Shown: positions 29,895-38,893 of the stretch, piece after piece
Position numbering within the stretch: the first letter of the stretch is position 1
Layout of the letters: each line of letters begins with the position of its first letter
Origin: Flammeovirgaceae bacterium UBA4465
Lineage (GTDB): Bacteria > Bacteroidota > Bacteroidia > Cytophagales > Cyclobacteriaceae
Direction of reading: 5' to 3'
Length of the DNA stretch: 61,457 bases
Assembly: GCA_905182375.1 (NCBI GenBank)
Contig: CAJJBF010000015.1
Coordinates: 1 to 61,457, forward strand
The notes under the pieces: generated by a model
Seen by the model: the letters and a program-made list of their open reading frames with translations, nothing else
Database searches by the model: none
Told to the model about the DNA's origin: nothing
Made by a program: the position numbers and the translations under genes

Positions 29895-30443
29895 TTACTT
29901 CTGCTTGGGTGATAACATTAAAAACATTCTTTTTCCCTCTAACTTAGGGAATTGTTCAACTTTTGCTGATTCTTCAAGAGATTGGGCGAATTTCAATAAG
30001 AGTATTTGTCCTTGTTCTTTAAAAACAATTGACCTTCCCACAAAGTGAACATAGGCTTTAACCTTTGACCCCTCATGTAGAAACTTTTTAGCATGATTTA
30101 GCTTAAAACCAAAATCATGATCGTCCGTGTTAGGTCCAAATCTAATTTCCTTAATCACCGTTTTCTGGGCCTTAGATTTGATTTCTTTTTGCTTCTTTTT
30201 TTGCTCGTACTTAAACTTAGAATAATCAGTTATTTTACAAACAGGAGGGTCCGCTTTAGGTGATATTTCAACTAAATCTAAACTTTGCTCCTTGGCTAAA
30301 TTTAGAGCAACATTTAACGGGTAAACATCTACTTTGACATTTTCTCCTACCACTCTCACCATTGATGCTGATATTTTATCGTTGACCTTGTAAGGTTCTT
30401 CAGCACGACCTCTATAAGGTCTTTTTGTTATTTGTCTACTAAT
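29895..30443 (-). CDS. infC: Translation initiation factor IF-3, probable ATT start
   Basis: IF-3 binds the 30S subunit and checks start-codon and initiator tRNA pairing. The C-terminal domain is clear ([31 protein letters not shown] sequence, [12 protein letters not shown]). The first ATG (30362) would delete the conserved [16 protein letters not shown] segment, which is in frame upstream. No ATG, GTG or TTG precedes it in that frame near the expected N-terminus; an ATT at 30441-30443 does, giving 182 aa, the usual length. ATT starts are known for infC in other bacteria and underlie autoregulation. Start by inference; function certain. Confidence 0.93.
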   Translation of the reverse strand: MSRQITKRPYRGRAEEPYKVNDKISASMVRVVGENVKVDVYPLNVALNLAKEQSLDLVEISPKADPPVCKITDYSKFKYEQKKKQKEIKSKAQKTVIKEIRFGPNTDDHDFGFKLNHAKKFLHEGSKVKAYVHFVGRSIVFKEQGQILLLKFAQSLEESAKVEQFPKLEGKRMFLMLSPKQK

Positions 30444-30614
30444 TGCTTTGTTTTTACTGGTTGAACATCTAAAAAATGAATCGCAAATATCATCAAATTA
30501 AATATGTATTAAAAAACTTCTACTCAAAAAAGCAGAAAATTTATCAAAAAACGGCTTTTGAAGGAGGAATAAAAACTAAAGGTTTGCAGTAACTCTCAAG
30601 ATTTTAAATAGTCT

Positions 30615-32552
30615 TTAGATTTCTATCTTCTTTTTAAACATCTCTAAAAACTCATTTAAACTAAAAGATCCTAAATCTCCTGCTCCATGAGCTCTCACTG
30701 AAAGGGTATTTTCTGCGGACTCCTTGTCTCCCACAATGAGCATGAAAGGTATTTTCTTCACCTCAGCATCCCTGATTTTTTTCCCTATCTTTTCGTCTCG
30801 TCGATCTGTAAAGCCTTTTAGATCGTATTCTTGCAACTGTAGAAATACTTTTTCCGCATAATCATGATACTTTTCAGAAATAGGTAGCATAGCGAACTGC
30901 TCAGGCGCTAACCAAAGGGGCAAATTTCCCGCTGTATTTTCAATGAGAATGGCAATAAATCTTTCGAGTGAACCGAAGGGGGCTCTATGAATCATTACAG
31001 GACGATGCTTCTGGTTATCCGCCCCAACATATTCCAATTCAAAGCGCTCTGGCAACGTATAATCAACCTGTATGGTTCCTAATTGCCACTTTCTTCCAAT
31101 TGCATCTTTAACCATAAAATCTAATTTTGGACCATAAAACGCAGCTTCTCCGGTTTCTATCACGGTATCAAGTCCTTTTTCTTTGGCTACATCCTGTATC
31201 GCCGTTTCGGCAATATTCCAATTCTCATCTGTCCCGATGTATTTTTCTGGAGTTGATAGGTCCCTTAAAGATACTTGCGCAGTAAATTCAGGAAAACCCA
31301 AGGCCTTCAAGACGTACAAGGTTAAATCGATGACCTTTGAAAACTCTTCTTTTACTTGATCTGGTCTACAAAAAATATGGGCATCATCCTGTGTAAAGCC
31401 TCTAACTCTAGTCAGACCATGGAGCTCACCACTTTGCTCATACCGATACACGGTTCCAAACTCAGCATAACGTACAGGAAGCTCTTTGTATGACCTCGGC
31501 TGGGACTTATAAATTTCACAGTGATGAGGACAATTCATAGGCTTCAACAAAAACTCTTCATCCTCAGAAGGGGTAAGAATGGGTTGAAAGGAGTCCTTAC
31601 CATACTTTTCATAATGACCAGATGTGATGTAGAGCTCTTTCGTACCTATGTGAGGAGTGATCACCGGATCGTATCCAGCTTTCGCCTGCGCCTTTTTGAG
31701 AAAACTCTCTAACCTTTCACGCAAGACGGCACCCTTGGGTAACCAAAGCGGAAGTCCCTTGCCTACTTTTTGGGAGAACGTAAAAAAGCCTAACTCTTGC
31801 CCAATTTTCCTATGGTCTCTTTTTTTCGCTTCTTCTAAAAGGGCTAAATATTCCTTGAGTTCTTTTTGCTTGGGAAATGAGATACCATAGAGTCTGGTAA
31901 GTTGTTTCCTTTTTTCATCTCCGCGCCAATACGCCCCCGCAATATTTAAAATTTTAACCGCCTTAATAAAACCTGTATTAGGAATGTGAGGGCCCTTACA
32001 TAAATCCGTAAAATTACCTTGGGTGTAAAAAGTAATCTCACCATCTTTTAAATTTTCAATCAGTTCAAGTTTGTACTCATCACCTTTTGCTTCAAAATAG
32101 TCTACCGCATCTTGTTTTGAAATTGATTTTCTTAAAAATTCATTTTTCTGACGGGCCAATTCCAACATTTTTTCTTCAATAAGAAATAATTGCTCCCCAT
32201 CAAAAACCATTTCACCGAAATCAACATCATAATAAAAGCCACTGTCGATGGCAGGTCCAATACCTAATTTCACTCCTGGGTACAAGGATTCCAAAGCCTC
32301 GGCCATCAAATGAGCAGAAGAATGCCACATCGTCGCTTTTCCATCAAGGTCCTTCCAAGTCAATAATTCAAGAGATGCATCGCTATTGATTAACGTCGAA
32401 GCGTCCACAGTGGTGCCATTCACTTTGGCAGCTAAAACATTACGAGCCAAACCTTCACTAATCTCAAGAGCAACATCCATGGGCGTAACTGGACCAGGAT
32501 ATTCTTTCTCGCTTCCATCGGGTAATGTAATTATGATAGGTTGTGTACTCAT
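30615..32552 (-). CDS. thrS: Threonyl-tRNA synthetase
   Basis: ThrRS charges tRNA-Thr with threonine and edits mischarged serine. The 645-aa protein has, in order, a TGS domain (about residues 1-65), the editing domain with [10 protein letters not shown], the class II core ([38 protein letters not shown]) with its zinc Cys/His, and the anticodon-binding domain. It leads the thrS-infC-rpmI-rplT cluster; the 171-bp gap to infC could hold a secondary promoter. No T-box-like leader was recognised upstream. Confidence 0.98.
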   Translation of the reverse strand: MSTQPIIITLPDGSEKEYPGPVTPMDVALEISEGLARNVLAAKVNGTTVDASTLINSDASLELLTWKDLDGKATMWHSSAHLMAEALESLYPGVKLGIGPAIDSGFYYDVDFGEMVFDGEQLFLIEEKMLELARQKNEFLRKSISKQDAVDYFEAKGDEYKLELIENLKDGEITFYTQGNFTDLCKGPHIPNTGFIKAVKILNIAGAYWRGDEKRKQLTRLYGISFPKQKELKEYLALLEEAKKRDHRKIGQELGFFTFSQKVGKGLPLWLPKGAVLRERLESFLKKAQAKAGYDPVITPHIGTKELYITSGHYEKYGKDSFQPILTPSEDEEFLLKPMNCPHHCEIYKSQPRSYKELPVRYAEFGTVYRYEQSGELHGLTRVRGFTQDDAHIFCRPDQVKEEFSKVIDLTLYVLKALGFPEFTAQVSLRDLSTPEKYIGTDENWNIAETAIQDVAKEKGLDTVIETGEAAFYGPKLDFMVKDAIGRKWQLGTIQVDYTLPERFELEYVGADNQKHRPVMIHRAPFGSLERFIAILIENTAGNLPLWLAPEQFAMLPISEKYHDYAEKVFLQLQEYDLKGFTDRRDEKIGKKIRDAEVKKIPFMLIVGDKESAENTLSVRAHGAGDLGSFSLNEFLEMFKKKIEI

Positions 32553-32967
32553 GAATTTTTTTAAATTGATGCTATTTCTTTTGAATTAACCCTGCTTCAA
32601 ACGCCAGTAATATTTTGGCAAATATGCAATGATTTAAATTTTAAATAATTTTTTTTCGGCATTAATTGTTCTTCACTCATAAGCGCATTTTTTTGTTTTT
32701 TAAGTGATTTGACCTTATTCAAGTTAAAAACGGCACGTAACTTTCTAGAAACCCTCAAATAATACTTCACCCAAACGCTGAGAATTACAGGAATTAATTG
32801 CCTCCTTATGGGTAACTGATTTGAGCGAATACGTTTTGCTTGGGAGTAAAAATGGAAATATTCCCTCTCAATTCTTAATCAACTGAATTTTAGTAAGGCA
32901 TAGTGGAGCACCATACGAGGTAAAAAAGGTGAAAGGACTTAATTCTGAAAAGCAATCTTCGAAAGAC
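32553..32967. other. Intergenic region, 415 bp
   Basis: Spacer between the thrS start and the end of the S24 regulator gene. It should contain the thrS promoter: CATATTTG on the minus strand at 32619-32626 is one base off the -7 consensus. No ORF with coding character, repeat or terminator was seen. Confidence 0.5.
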
Positions 32968-33753
32968 TTAGATCTTCCCTTTCAGCTCACCTTTCAATCC
33001 TATCACATTTTTTTGAATATCTAAAACAATGTCTGTCAACTTATCGATCGAAATTTCTTTGGAAGCATCGGGATCAGGGAAATCTATGCTAATGAAAGCC
33101 CTTGCTTCCCAAATCTCTTCTACATCTTCAGGGGCAATTTCATAGGCAGAATAAGCCTGATTATCAGAGACCAAGTATAATTTACCTCGATCATTCAAGT
33201 AATTAAATATTCGTTTATATACTATGCCCTCATTCAGGGTAATGAGCACATAGGTTTTTCCATTTTTAATGTCAGTAACAGAATCAATATACTTCCCGAC
33301 AACAATACTGCCTGGGGTTAAGGGAAGCATTGAATCACCCACAATTTCAAAGGCCCTATAAGTCGCATTTTTTGCCAACATAGGCAATTGGAATTTGGGC
33401 AATTCTGAGATGAATTCGGGATCTGAAAACCCATTCAAGTAGCCTGCTGAAGCTTTCTGGTGAATTAATTCAATATTTTCATTCTCTTGCTTATCCATCG
33501 TAATGGGTAAAATCTTAATTTTTTCCTTTTGAAATTTAATTGACTTTAAGGTTGTTTGATCTCCGACAATAAGGCCATCCACAGTCACGTTCAATACTTT
33601 GGATATTTTAGACAAATTTTGCAATCGAGGCTCTGCCCTACCTTCTTCATAAGCCCCCACTAAAGAACGCTTGATCCCTAATTCCTGCGCAAACTGCTCT
33701 TGGGTGTACCCCGCTTTTTTTCTTAAAAATTTTAGATTTTCGGCTATGGACAT
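32968..33753 (-). CDS. HTH/S24 LexA-CI-like transcriptional regulator
   Basis: A 261-aa repressor. The N-terminal XRE helix-turn-helix spans about residues 5-60 (GYTQEQFAQELGIKRSLVGA). The C-terminal S24 peptidase domain has the nucleophile GDSMLP (Ser141) and the general-base lysine in VYKRIF (Lys180). An ASAGYLNGF segment (Ala103-Gly104) resembles the self-cleavage site of LexA/CI proteins, so DNA-damage-triggered autocleavage is plausible. It follows a 99-aa gene by 32 bp, and that pair is preceded by a perfect 14-bp dyad that is a candidate operator. No prophage genes surround it. Confidence 0.87.
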   Translation of the reverse strand: MSIAENLKFLRKKAGYTQEQFAQELGIKRSLVGAYEEGRAEPRLQNLSKISKVLNVTVDGLIVGDQTTLKSIKFQKEKIKILPITMDKQENENIELIHQKASAGYLNGFSDPEFISELPKFQLPMLAKNATYRAFEIVGDSMLPLTPGSIVVGKYIDSVTDIKNGKTYVLITLNEGIVYKRIFNYLNDRGKLYLVSDNQAYSAYEIAPEDVEEIWEARAFISIDFPDPDASKEISIDKLTDIVLDIQKNVIGLKGELKGKI

Positions 33754-33785
33754 GTCATATGGGTCTAAGTGTATGCTTAAAAATG

Positions 33786-34085
33786 TTACTGATCAAATAT
33801 GATGAAATTTAAATCTAAATCTGAAGATTTACCTATGGAATAAAGATGCGTCTGTCTAAAATCCTTTTGACTTTGAATAAGGGATAATTTATTTCTTATT
33901 CTCAAAACAACTTCTTTCAAGGTACAGGCCGCATCCACCAAAACGTAGCCATAAAAAGGTTTTTTTTGTTTTAGACGTGCAAAAAACTTCACTTGAAAAT
34001 TACCTGAAATTAACCTCTTAGATTCTATTTTGAGATCATAATGATCGTTCATTATTAAAGACGTCCCTACATCATTTACTTCCAT
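33786..34085 (-). CDS. Small hypothetical protein upstream of the S24 regulator
   Basis: A 99-aa protein that I do not recognise. It is predicted soluble, with alternating strand-like segments (NFQVKFFARLKQKKPFYGYV) and a basic helix (LKEVVLRIRNKLSLIQSQ). No signal peptide or membrane segment. The start ATG lies 10 bp downstream of the dyad at 34095-34128, and the S24 gene follows, so the two are probably one autoregulated unit. Coding is supported by position and length rather than by homology. Confidence 0.6.
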   Translation of the reverse strand: MEVNDVGTSLIMNDHYDLKIESKRLISGNFQVKFFARLKQKKPFYGYVLVDAACTLKEVVLRIRNKLSLIQSQKDFRQTHLYSIGKSSDLDLNFIIFDQ

Positions 34086-34094
34086 TGATCTTAC

Positions 34095-34128
34095 TTTTTA
34101 CTATTATTATTAGCAATAATAGTAAAAA
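34095..34128. promoter_or_regulatory. Perfect 14-bp dyad, candidate operator
   Basis: Arms TTTTTACTATTATT and AATAATAGTAAAAA are perfect complements around a 6-bp centre (ATTAGC). A further partial half-site, TTAGTAAAAA, follows at 34131-34140. It sits directly before the start of the small gene that precedes the S24 repressor, which suggests an autoregulatory operator. It could also form an RNA hairpin in the leader. Confidence 0.6.
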
Positions 34129-34269
34129 TATTAGTAAAAACCAGTGATTTTATAAAAACATTTATTTGTCGCTCCTCAGGCTTCAAAGGAAATATTTTCA
34201 TTAATAATACGCCAAAATTAAAATTCAAAATCTCCTATTCACTTAATTTGCAATTATAAACGCGCATTC

Positions 34270-35742
34270 ATGAGAAAAACAGCCATCGTCATAGGAACGG
34301 GTATCGCAGGTCTTGCATCGATTTTAAGACTGTTACAAAAAGGTTATCGGGTGAAAGCTTTTGAAACCAATGACTATGTGGGTGGCAAAATCACTAGTTT
34401 TCACAACAAAGGTTATCGATGGGACATGGGGCCTTCGCTATTTACCATGCCGCAATACGTCAATGAATTATTTGAATTGTTTGGAGAAAACCCCCAAGAC
34501 CATTTTAATTATACTAGAAAGAAGGTCCTCTGTAATTATTTTTGGGAAGATGGTACCACCTTTTCCGCAAAATCGGATCCATCATTGTTTGTCAATGAAG
34601 TCAGTCAGGTTTTTAAGGTTGATCCTATGATTATTACAGAATATTTGAAAAAGTCTAAACTCAAATATGACCTTACGGCACCCATATTTCTTGAAAAATC
34701 ACTGCATCGTTGGGCTACTTATTTTTCCTTTACTACGATCAAGGCTTTATTTAATAGTGTTCACCTAAATTTATTTGAGTCTCTTAATCAACTTAACCAA
34801 CGAACATTAAAAAATAAGAAACTGATCCAGTTTTTTAATCGATTTGCGACTTACAATGGCTCTTCACCTTATAAAACCCCTGGCATTATGTCCATGATTC
34901 CCCATTTAGAAATGGGATTAGGTACCTATTTTCCTAAGGGAGGGATGCATGAGATCAGTCAAAGCCTCTATCGTTTATGCCAATCGAAAGGAGCTGAATT
35001 TCAGTTATCCAATGCGGTAACAGAAATTCTTCATGACGGAAGCAAAATCACGGGTGTTGTGGCAGGGTCACAGAAACATGAAGGTGATTTGATTGTGTGC
35101 AATATGGATATTTACGCCACCTATCAACGGCTACTTAAAGACGTCATCAAACCCAAAAAAACCCTTGCTCAAGAGCGCTCAAGCTCAGCCTTAATATTTT
35201 ATTGGGGCATCAAAAAGACCTTTGAACCCCTCGATCTTCATAATATTTTGTTCAGCGAATCCTATGAAGAAGAATTCAAGCATATTTTTGAAAGGAAAAC
35301 CCTCATTGATGATCCTACCATTTATATCAACATCTCAAGTAAGGAAGAAAAAAAAGATGCGCCCGAAGGCTGTGAGAACTGGTTTGTAATGATTAATTGC
35401 CCAGGCAATTTCAACCAAGACTGGGAGCAAATAAAAAAGGAAGCCCGCGAAAATATCATTAAGAAAATAAATCGAACACTCAACGTACATATTGAAGATT
35501 ATATTGAAGCCGAAGAAATTCTAGATCCCATCAAAATAGAATCAAAAACAAGTTCACATCAAGGTGCCCTTTATGGTGCTTCAAGTAATAATAAATTTGC
35601 TGCCTTTTTACGACATCCCAATTTCTCAAAGCAATTAAAAAATTTGTATTTCTGCGGGGGATCTGTACATCCCGGGGGAGGTATTCCTTTGTCCTTATTA
35701 TCTGCTAAAATTGTAGGTGAACAGATTACTAGCCTCAAATGA
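34270..35742 (+). CDS. crtD: Carotenoid desaturase, probable 1'-hydroxycarotenoid 3',4'-desaturase
   Basis: A 490-aa FAD-dependent phytoene-desaturase-family enzyme. The dinucleotide-binding motif is IVIGTGIAGLASILRL (residues 6-21), with RWDMGPSLFTMP following. The C-terminal FAD block NLYFCGGSVHPGGGIPLSLL is complete. It overlaps the next gene, a cruF-like hydratase, by 4 bp. That pairing points to CrtD (desaturation of 1'-hydroxy carotenoids, as in saproxanthin, myxol or flexixanthin pathways) rather than CrtI. No phytoene synthase or cyclase lies in the window, so the rest of the pathway must be elsewhere. Confidence 0.85.
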   Translation: MRKTAIVIGTGIAGLASILRLLQKGYRVKAFETNDYVGGKITSFHNKGYRWDMGPSLFTMPQYVNELFELFGENPQDHFNYTRKKVLCNYFWEDGTTFSAKSDPSLFVNEVSQVFKVDPMIITEYLKKSKLKYDLTAPIFLEKSLHRWATYFSFTTIKALFNSVHLNLFESLNQLNQRTLKNKKLIQFFNRFATYNGSSPYKTPGIMSMIPHLEMGLGTYFPKGGMHEISQSLYRLCQSKGAEFQLSNAVTEILHDGSKITGVVAGSQKHEGDLIVCNMDIYATYQRLLKDVIKPKKTLAQERSSSALIFYWGIKKTFEPLDLHNILFSESYEEEFKHIFERKTLIDDPTIYINISSKEEKKDAPEGCENWFVMINCPGNFNQDWEQIKKEARENIIKKINRTLNVHIEDYIEAEEILDPIKIESKTSSHQGALYGASSNNKFAAFLRHPNFSKQLKNLYFCGGSVHPGGGIPLSLLSAKIVGEQITSLK

Positions 35743-36387
35743 ACCTGATCCAAAAACGTATGCCTTCAAGGAGTACCCTTTTTATATGTGCCCTTTACAT
35801 TATTCATTTCTCAGCTCTCATGGGTATATATTTAGGATATATTCAATGGTTCCTTAGTAAAACATGGGCCATACTTTTCTTAATATTTTTGGTTCTATGG
35901 GATGGTCTACCCAAAAAAAGCATCAAAATATCTTGGCCCATACCGGCCGTTTTTTTTATTGGATTTATGGCCGAATGGTTAGGTGTTAAGTTTGGTTTTT
36001 TATTTGGGGATTATAGTTATGGTGCTAATTTGGGGATGAAGCTAGATGATGTCCCCATAATAATGGGGATTAATTGGGTCATTTTATCTTTAGCATCACG
36101 CGGAATATATTCAAAGATTTTTTAAACTTCCTGTCATGAAAATATTAGTCTCTTCGGTACTCATGGTTAGTCTTGATATTCTAATAGAACCCCTCGCACC
36201 ACGACTTGACTATTGGTCTTTTGATACGATGGTCGCACCGCTCAGCAATTATATTGGATGGCTTATTTATTCAATACTGATTCAAAGCCTGTTGGAACTT
36301 GTCCAATTCAAGGGACATTTTAAAATTTCCCTACATGTTTTAATCATTCAATTACTCTTTTTTGGAAGCCTCTATTTCCTTTTTTAA
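35739..36387 (+). CDS. cruF: CruF-like carotenoid 1',2'-hydratase, frameshift near 36120
   Basis: An integral membrane protein of the DUF422/CruF family that adds water across the psi end of gamma-carotene-type carotenoids. Two frames are needed. The first (35739-36125) holds four hydrophobic helices and the FIGFMAEWLGVKFGFLFGDY block; the second (to 36387) continues with SLDILIEPLAPRLDYW. Dropping one T from TTTTTT at 36117-36122 joins them as SKIFKLPVMKILVSS, giving about 215 aa, near the family length. The start overlaps the desaturase stop by 4 bp (ATGA). Confidence 0.82.
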
Positions 36388-36423
36388 TTCTTTAAATATA
36401 TTAATTCCTGATTTAAGAAAAAG

Positions 36424-36459
36424 CAAAAAAAAAGCCGCTTGCACCCCTACAAACGACTT
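36424..36459 (-). terminator. Rho-independent terminator after the tRNA-like RNA
   Basis: Read on the minus strand: AAGTCGTTTG, an 8-nt loop, CAAGCGGCTT (10 bp with G-T pairs) and then nine T. It lies about 30 nt beyond the 3' end of the tRNA-like element and in the same orientation. Confidence 0.88.
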
Positions 36460-36489
36460 TCAAATAAACAACATTAACTTAACAAATTG

Positions 36490-36611
36490 CTGTAGGAGAA
36501 GGAATCGAACCTCCACGAAGTGGTTAGACACATACGAGCTCCATATGTGCTTTATCCCGAACCTTCACCCCCGAGATAGGAGGGCATGTCTGCCAGTTTC
36601 ATCATCCTACA
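36490..36611 (-). ncRNA. tRNA-like RNA with a giant variable arm and no assignable anticodon
   Basis: A 122-nt element with tRNA ends. The acceptor stem TGTAGGA/TCCTACA has 7 perfect pairs with discriminator G. The D arm is ATG-AAACTGGCAGA-CAT, very like bacterial tRNA-Leu, and the T arm is GGAGG-TTCGATT-CCTTC. The anticodon-position stem CCCTC/GGGGG encloses the 7-nt loop CTATCTC, which reads AUC at 34-36 with a pyrimidine at 37, unlike any normal tRNA. Between anticodon and T arms lie 53 nt (36515-36567) that fold into a long arm (GCACATAT/GTATGTGT, plus GGTT/AACC). It has a promoter-like -7 upstream and a strong terminator downstream. Function unknown. Confidence 0.75.
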
Positions 36612-36652
36612 ATAAATTTCCTTTTGACCTTGATCAATAAAGAAATACAATT

Positions 36653-36660
36653 CAAAATTA
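36653..36660 (-). promoter_or_regulatory. -7 element for the tRNA-like RNA
   Basis: On the minus strand TAatTTTG matches the Bacteroidota -7 consensus, 42 nt before the RNA's acceptor stem. No clear -33 TTG was seen, so this is suggestive only. Confidence 0.45.
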
Positions 36661-36667
36661 GGTATTA

Positions 36668-36701
36668 TTTGCGTTATATTAAAAATAATTTAATAAATTT
36701 G
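36668..36701 (+). promoter_or_regulatory. Promoter of the Lrp-family gene
   Basis: TTTG at 36668-36671, a 22-bp spacer and a perfect -7 TAaaTTTG at 36694-36701, 68 bp before the ATG. It is divergent from the tRNA-like RNA promoter. Confidence 0.55.
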
Positions 36702-36769
36702 AATAATATTTATAGACAAGTCAGATATCTGGTCATAATTTTACATAATTAACAAAAAACAACTTTAAG

Positions 36770-37234
36770 ATGAGTAAAAATTACGAAATTGATAACGTAG
36801 ATCTCAAAATACTTAATATTTTGATGGAAGATGCCAAAATACCCTACACAGAAGTAGCAAAAAGAGTCTTTGTGTCAGGGGGTACTGTACACGTTAGAAT
36901 GAAAAAACTAGAGGAGATGGGGATTGTGACTGGCACAACACTTAAAATGGATTACTCAAAATTGGGATTTGATGTAACCTGCTTTATGGGCATTTATCTA
37001 CTTAAAAGTTCTCTTTACGATTCCGTAGTGAATAACTTAAAAGAAATTCCAGAGATCGTGAAAGTTCACTATACAACAGGTAACTACAATATTTTCATAA
37101 AAATACATTGCAAGGACACCCGGCACCTTAAAGATGTCTTACATGATAAGATTCAAAAAGTTGAAGGAATCGAACGTACGGAAACATTTATAAGTTTGGA
37201 GGAAAGCCTGAACAGGCATTTGTCTTTTTCTTGA
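36770..37234 (+). CDS. Lrp/AsnC-family transcriptional regulator
   Basis: A 154-aa regulator with an N-terminal winged HTH (about residues 9-60, ILNILMEDAKIPYTEVAKR) and a C-terminal RAM-type ligand and oligomerisation domain. Family members usually sense amino acids and form octamers. The role here is unknown. It lies divergent from the tRNA-like RNA and 182 bp before sufB, in the same direction as the SUF operon, but a separate sufB promoter makes co-regulation uncertain. Confidence 0.9.
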   Translation: MSKNYEIDNVDLKILNILMEDAKIPYTEVAKRVFVSGGTVHVRMKKLEEMGIVTGTTLKMDYSKLGFDVTCFMGIYLLKSSLYDSVVNNLKEIPEIVKVHYTTGNYNIFIKIHCKDTRHLKDVLHDKIQKVEGIERTETFISLEESLNRHLSFS

Positions 37235-37384
37235 GGATAAATCATACTCCCTAAAAAAGATATGCCATAGATTTTAGTTTTTAGGACAAACGGAAAGTAA
37301 TGAGCTTATTCTGAGACATATCATAATTATAGTTAATAAATGATATTTTTTTCTCCTTATTTAGAATGTGTATGAATAAGTGAT

Positions 37385-37392
37385 TAAATTTG
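37385..37392 (+). promoter_or_regulatory. -7 element of the SUF operon
   Basis: A perfect TAaaTTTG, 24 bp before the sufB start, giving a short leader. No obvious -33 TTG at the ideal distance. Confidence 0.5.
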
Positions 37393-37416
37393 TCACCTAA
37401 ATGAGAAGAAGGATAG

Positions 37417-38862
37417 ATGAGTACAGATGATCAGATTTTAGAAGAATTTACCTCCAAAGAATACGAGCATGGTTGGTCTGTTGATTTTGAAGCAGATGAA
37501 GCTCCGATGGGCCTCAATGAAGATATTGTAAAATTTATATCACACAAAAAAAATGAGCCCGAATGGCTGCTTAACTGGAGACTCAAGTCCTTTCGGCATT
37601 GGTCCCAGTTGGAAGAGCCTAAATGGTCCAATGTTCATTATCCTAAAATAGATTACCAAGCTTTAAAATATTATTCAGCCCCAAAAAAAGGCGGTAAAAT
37701 AAAAAGTTTGGATGAACTTGATCCTGAAATGATCAAAACATTTGAGCGTCTAGGTATTTCATTGAACGAACAAAAACGTTTATCAGGAATCGCAGTGGAC
37801 GCTGTAATTGATTCGGTGTCTGTAGCTACCACGTTCAAAGAAACACTCTCGGAATTAGGGATTATTTTTTGCTCATTCAGTGAAGCCGTACTTGAACATC
37901 CGGAACTCATTAAAAAATATTTAGGTTCAGTAGTCCCTGCGGCCGATAATTATTACGCGGCGCTCAACTCTGCTGTGTTTTCGGATGGCTCTTTTTGCTA
38001 CATCCCCAAAGGCGTCAGATGCCCCATGGAGCTTTCTACGTATTTTAGAATCAATGCGGCCAATACAGGGCAATTTGAAAGAACGCTGATTGTTGCTGAG
38101 GACGATAGCTATGTGAGCTACCTCGAGGGATGTACCGCGCCGATGCGAGATGAAAACCAACTGCATGCGGCCGTAGTAGAAATTTATGCAGCAAAGAATG
38201 CTGAGGTGAAATATTCTACTGTTCAAAACTGGTATCCAGGAAATAAAGAAGGTGTAGGTGGTATTTACAATTTTGTCACCAAAAGAGGAATTTGTGCTGG
38301 AGATCATGCCAAAATTTCTTGGACTCAAGTTGAAACAGGCTCTGCTGTCACATGGAAATACCCCTCTTGTATCTTGAAGGGTGATTATTCCGTAGGAGAA
38401 TTTTATTCCGTTGCGGTGACCAACAATTATCAGCAAGCCGATACGGGAACTAAAATGATTCATTTGGGAAAGCATACCAAATCAAGAATCGTATCCAAAG
38501 GGATCTCGGCAGGAAAGTCTCAAAACTCTTATAGAGGTCACGTAAATATTTCAAAAAGAGCGACCCATTCAAGAAATTTTTCTCAGTGCGATTCATTACT
38601 AATGGGAAATCAATGTGGTGCGCATACCTTTCCTTACATTGATGTTGAAAATAGTAGTTCTCAAATTGAACATGAGGCTACTACCTCTAAAATTGGTGAA
38701 GATCAAATCTTTTACTGTAAGCAAAGAGGACTTGACGAAGAAAGCTCTGTTGCCTTAATCGTGAACGGATTTGCCAAGGAAGTAATGAATAACCTACCCA
38801 TGGAATTTGCTGTGGAAGCACAGAAATTATTGGCACTTACCCTTGAGGGGAGTGTAGGATAA
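37417..38862 (+). CDS. sufB: Fe-S cluster assembly scaffold protein SufB
   Basis: SufB builds nascent iron-sulfur clusters with SufC and SufD. The 481-aa length is standard. Conserved blocks include [50 protein letters not shown] and [20 protein letters not shown], and a late [17 protein letters not shown] region. It heads sufB-C-D-S-E-sufT-brx, with short gaps throughout. Upstream is an Lrp-type gene, not an IscR/SufR-like repressor. Confidence 0.98.
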   Translation: MSTDDQILEEFTSKEYEHGWSVDFEADEAPMGLNEDIVKFISHKKNEPEWLLNWRLKSFRHWSQLEEPKWSNVHYPKIDYQALKYYSAPKKGGKIKSLDELDPEMIKTFERLGISLNEQKRLSGIAVDAVIDSVSVATTFKETLSELGIIFCSFSEAVLEHPELIKKYLGSVVPAADNYYAALNSAVFSDGSFCYIPKGVRCPMELSTYFRINAANTGQFERTLIVAEDDSYVSYLEGCTAPMRDENQLHAAVVEIYAAKNAEVKYSTVQNWYPGNKEGVGGIYNFVTKRGICAGDHAKISWTQVETGSAVTWKYPSCILKGDYSVGEFYSVAVTNNYQQADTGTKMIHLGKHTKSRIVSKGISAGKSQNSYRGHVNISKRATHSRNFSQCDSLLMGNQCGAHTFPYIDVENSSSQIEHEATTSKIGEDQIFYCKQRGLDEESSVALIVNGFAKEVMNNLPMEFAVEAQKLLALTLEGSVG

Positions 38863-38893
38863 AAATAAATAGCAAGTCAGTAGAACAAAGCAA

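Noticed and set aside
32968..34140. Prophage or integrative element around the S24 repressor
   Set aside because: No integrase, structural phage gene, attachment-site repeat or tRNA junction is present; flanking genes are core genes.
36490..36611. Ordinary tRNA-Leu
   Set aside because: Total length of 122 nt, a 53-nt variable region and a loop without a Leu anticodon exclude a standard decoding tRNA.
36362..36640. Short plus-strand ORF of 92 codons
   Set aside because: It runs through the terminator and the tRNA-like RNA on the opposite strand and has no protein-like composition.
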